Assembly: GCA_029880275.1 (NCBI GenBank)
Contig: JAOUOQ010000137.1
Span: forward strand, 1-5,377
From: Candidatus Aminicenantota bacterium
GTDB taxonomy: Bacteria > Acidobacteriota > B3-B38 > Guanabaribacteriales > B3-B38
Length of the DNA: 5,377 nucleotides
Direction of reading: 5' to 3'
Position numbers and translations under genes: made by a program. Within the stretch, counting starts at the first letter, position 1. Each line of letters starts with the position of its first letter. Positions 4,849 through 5,377 of the stretch are shown in pieces. The notes below the pieces were generated by a model. The model was not told where the DNA came from, made no database searches, and worked only from the letters and a program-made list of their open reading frames with translations.

Positions 4849-5377
4849 ATGAGAATTGAAACGAAGGGAGGTATCATGTCAACTTTATGGCGAGCGATTA
4901 TTTGTCTGGTGGCGCTTAGTTTTCTCTTTCTTATCCTTACTCTATTCTTTAGAAGTGATTCTGCTACTCTGGGTGCTTCAGGGGAGGAGCGCACCTTTAA
5001 GAAGCTTTACCACGAGAGCTTTGCTGCCCCGGAGGGGACGGAGGTCTATCTGGATGCCGATGGCAGGGTGGAGATTGAAGTGTGGGATGAGCCCGAGGTG
5101 GATGTTACGGTTGATTACAATGTGCGGGAGAAATACCTGTGGAAGAGGAACCGAGGAGGTGACCGGGATTTTGGGGTTGAGATGTATAAGAGCGGGAATC
5201 GCATCGTCATCAGAGCCAAACGCCCCAAAGTAATCAGTATCGGCTATCACAGTGTGCGGCGGGACAACCACTACCAGCTTAAAGTTCCTCCTTATGTTGA
5301 GCTTGACATTCATGGGGATGACTACCCGCTGAGCATCAGTGGAGTGCATGGTGCGGTAGAGGTTGAAGTAGATGATG
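4849..5377 (+). CDS. Membrane-anchored or secreted DUF4097-like protein, 3' end beyond window
   Basis: An open frame runs from ATG 4849 to the last base (176 full codons) without a stop. A short N-terminal segment is followed by a strongly hydrophobic stretch (about 14-34, WRAIICLVALSFLFLILTLF), a signal peptide or membrane anchor. The rest is polar and beta-rich: GTEVYLDADGRVEIEVWDEP (63-82), a charged segment, then YQLKVPPYVELDIHGDD (142-158) and LSISGVHGAVEVEVDD (161-176). The alternating strands, the VP-x-x-V-E-L-D block and the 'SGVHGAVEV' turn resemble DUF4097 (putative adhesin-like beta) proteins. Their biochemical role is not established, and some lie near envelope-stress regulators. 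Two starts are possible: ATG 4849 with AAGGGA (4835-4840, 8 nt spacing), or ATG 4876 with GGAGG (4867-4871, only 4 nt spacing). It lies 83 nt after comF behind a possible promoter, so it may begin a new unit. The coding frame is confident; the family call is moderate. Confidence 0.75.
   Translation, partial: MRIETKGGIMSTLWRAIICLVALSFLFLILTLFFRSDSATLGASGEERTFKKLYHESFAAPEGTEVYLDADGRVEIEVWDEPEVDVTVDYNVREKYLWKRNRGGDRDFGVEMYKSGNRIVIRAKRPKVISIGYHSVRRDNHYQLKVPPYVELDIHGDDYPLSISGVHGAVEVEVDD

Noticed and set aside
4856..5233. A + strand open frame of 125 codons in another frame near the window end
   Set aside because: The frame beginning at 4849 has a signal/anchor segment, beta-rich family-like sequence and stays open to the window end; the alternative product is arginine-rich and without domain features.
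4978..5349. Antisense open frame of 123 codons near the window end
   Set aside because: It is complementary to the DUF4097-like gene, with no ribosome site and no recognisable domain.

Overview
The window is a gene-dense bacterial chromosomal segment with every gene on the + strand. The order is rpmA (3' part), obg, nadD, rsfS, a LapA-LapB-type membrane TPR protein, comF, and the 5' part of a DUF4097-like gene. The rpmA-obg-nadD-rsfS block is a conserved housekeeping arrangement of 50S ribosome biogenesis and NAD synthesis genes. No mobile element, tRNA, rRNA or CRISPR array is visible, and this looks like core rather than accessory DNA. The organism is probably a diderm (LPS-bearing) bacterium, because the fifth gene carries both halves of the LapA/LapB system that controls lipopolysaccharide synthesis in Enterobacteria. 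Several proteins diverge at positions that are usually invariant. This would fit an uncultivated or deep lineage (Deltaproteobacteria-like or a candidate phylum), but the sequence alone does not fix the phylum.

Layout: bases 1-240 encode ribosomal protein L27 without its first few residues. After a 65-nt gap comes Obg GTPase (306-1295), with unusual G3 and G4 motifs. A 35-nt AT-rich gap leads to NadD (GTG start at 1331). RsfS begins with TTG on the base after the NadD stop and in the same reading frame. Three nt after RsfS comes the 468-codon LapA-LapB fusion (2462-3868). After a 54-nt gap comes ComF (3923-4765), whose phosphoribosyltransferase domain carries a basic insert of about 40 residues. 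The 83-nt gap after comF contains nested inverted repeats and a possible ECF-sigma-type promoter. The last gene, from about 4849, is a membrane-anchored or secreted DUF4097-like protein that stays open to the end of the window.

How the genes relate: L27, Obg and RsfS all act on the large ribosomal subunit (peptidyl-transferase centre, late 50S assembly, and L14-dependent subunit anti-association). NadD supplies NAD. The tight spacing from nadD to the LapA-LapB gene implies one transcript with coupled translation, which would link envelope homeostasis to ribosome and growth genes. The most notable observations are the single-chain LapA-LapB protein, the altered Obg GTP-binding motifs, the in-frame TAA-TTG junction of nadD and rsfS, the ComF insert, and the structured promoter-like gap before the DUF4097 gene.
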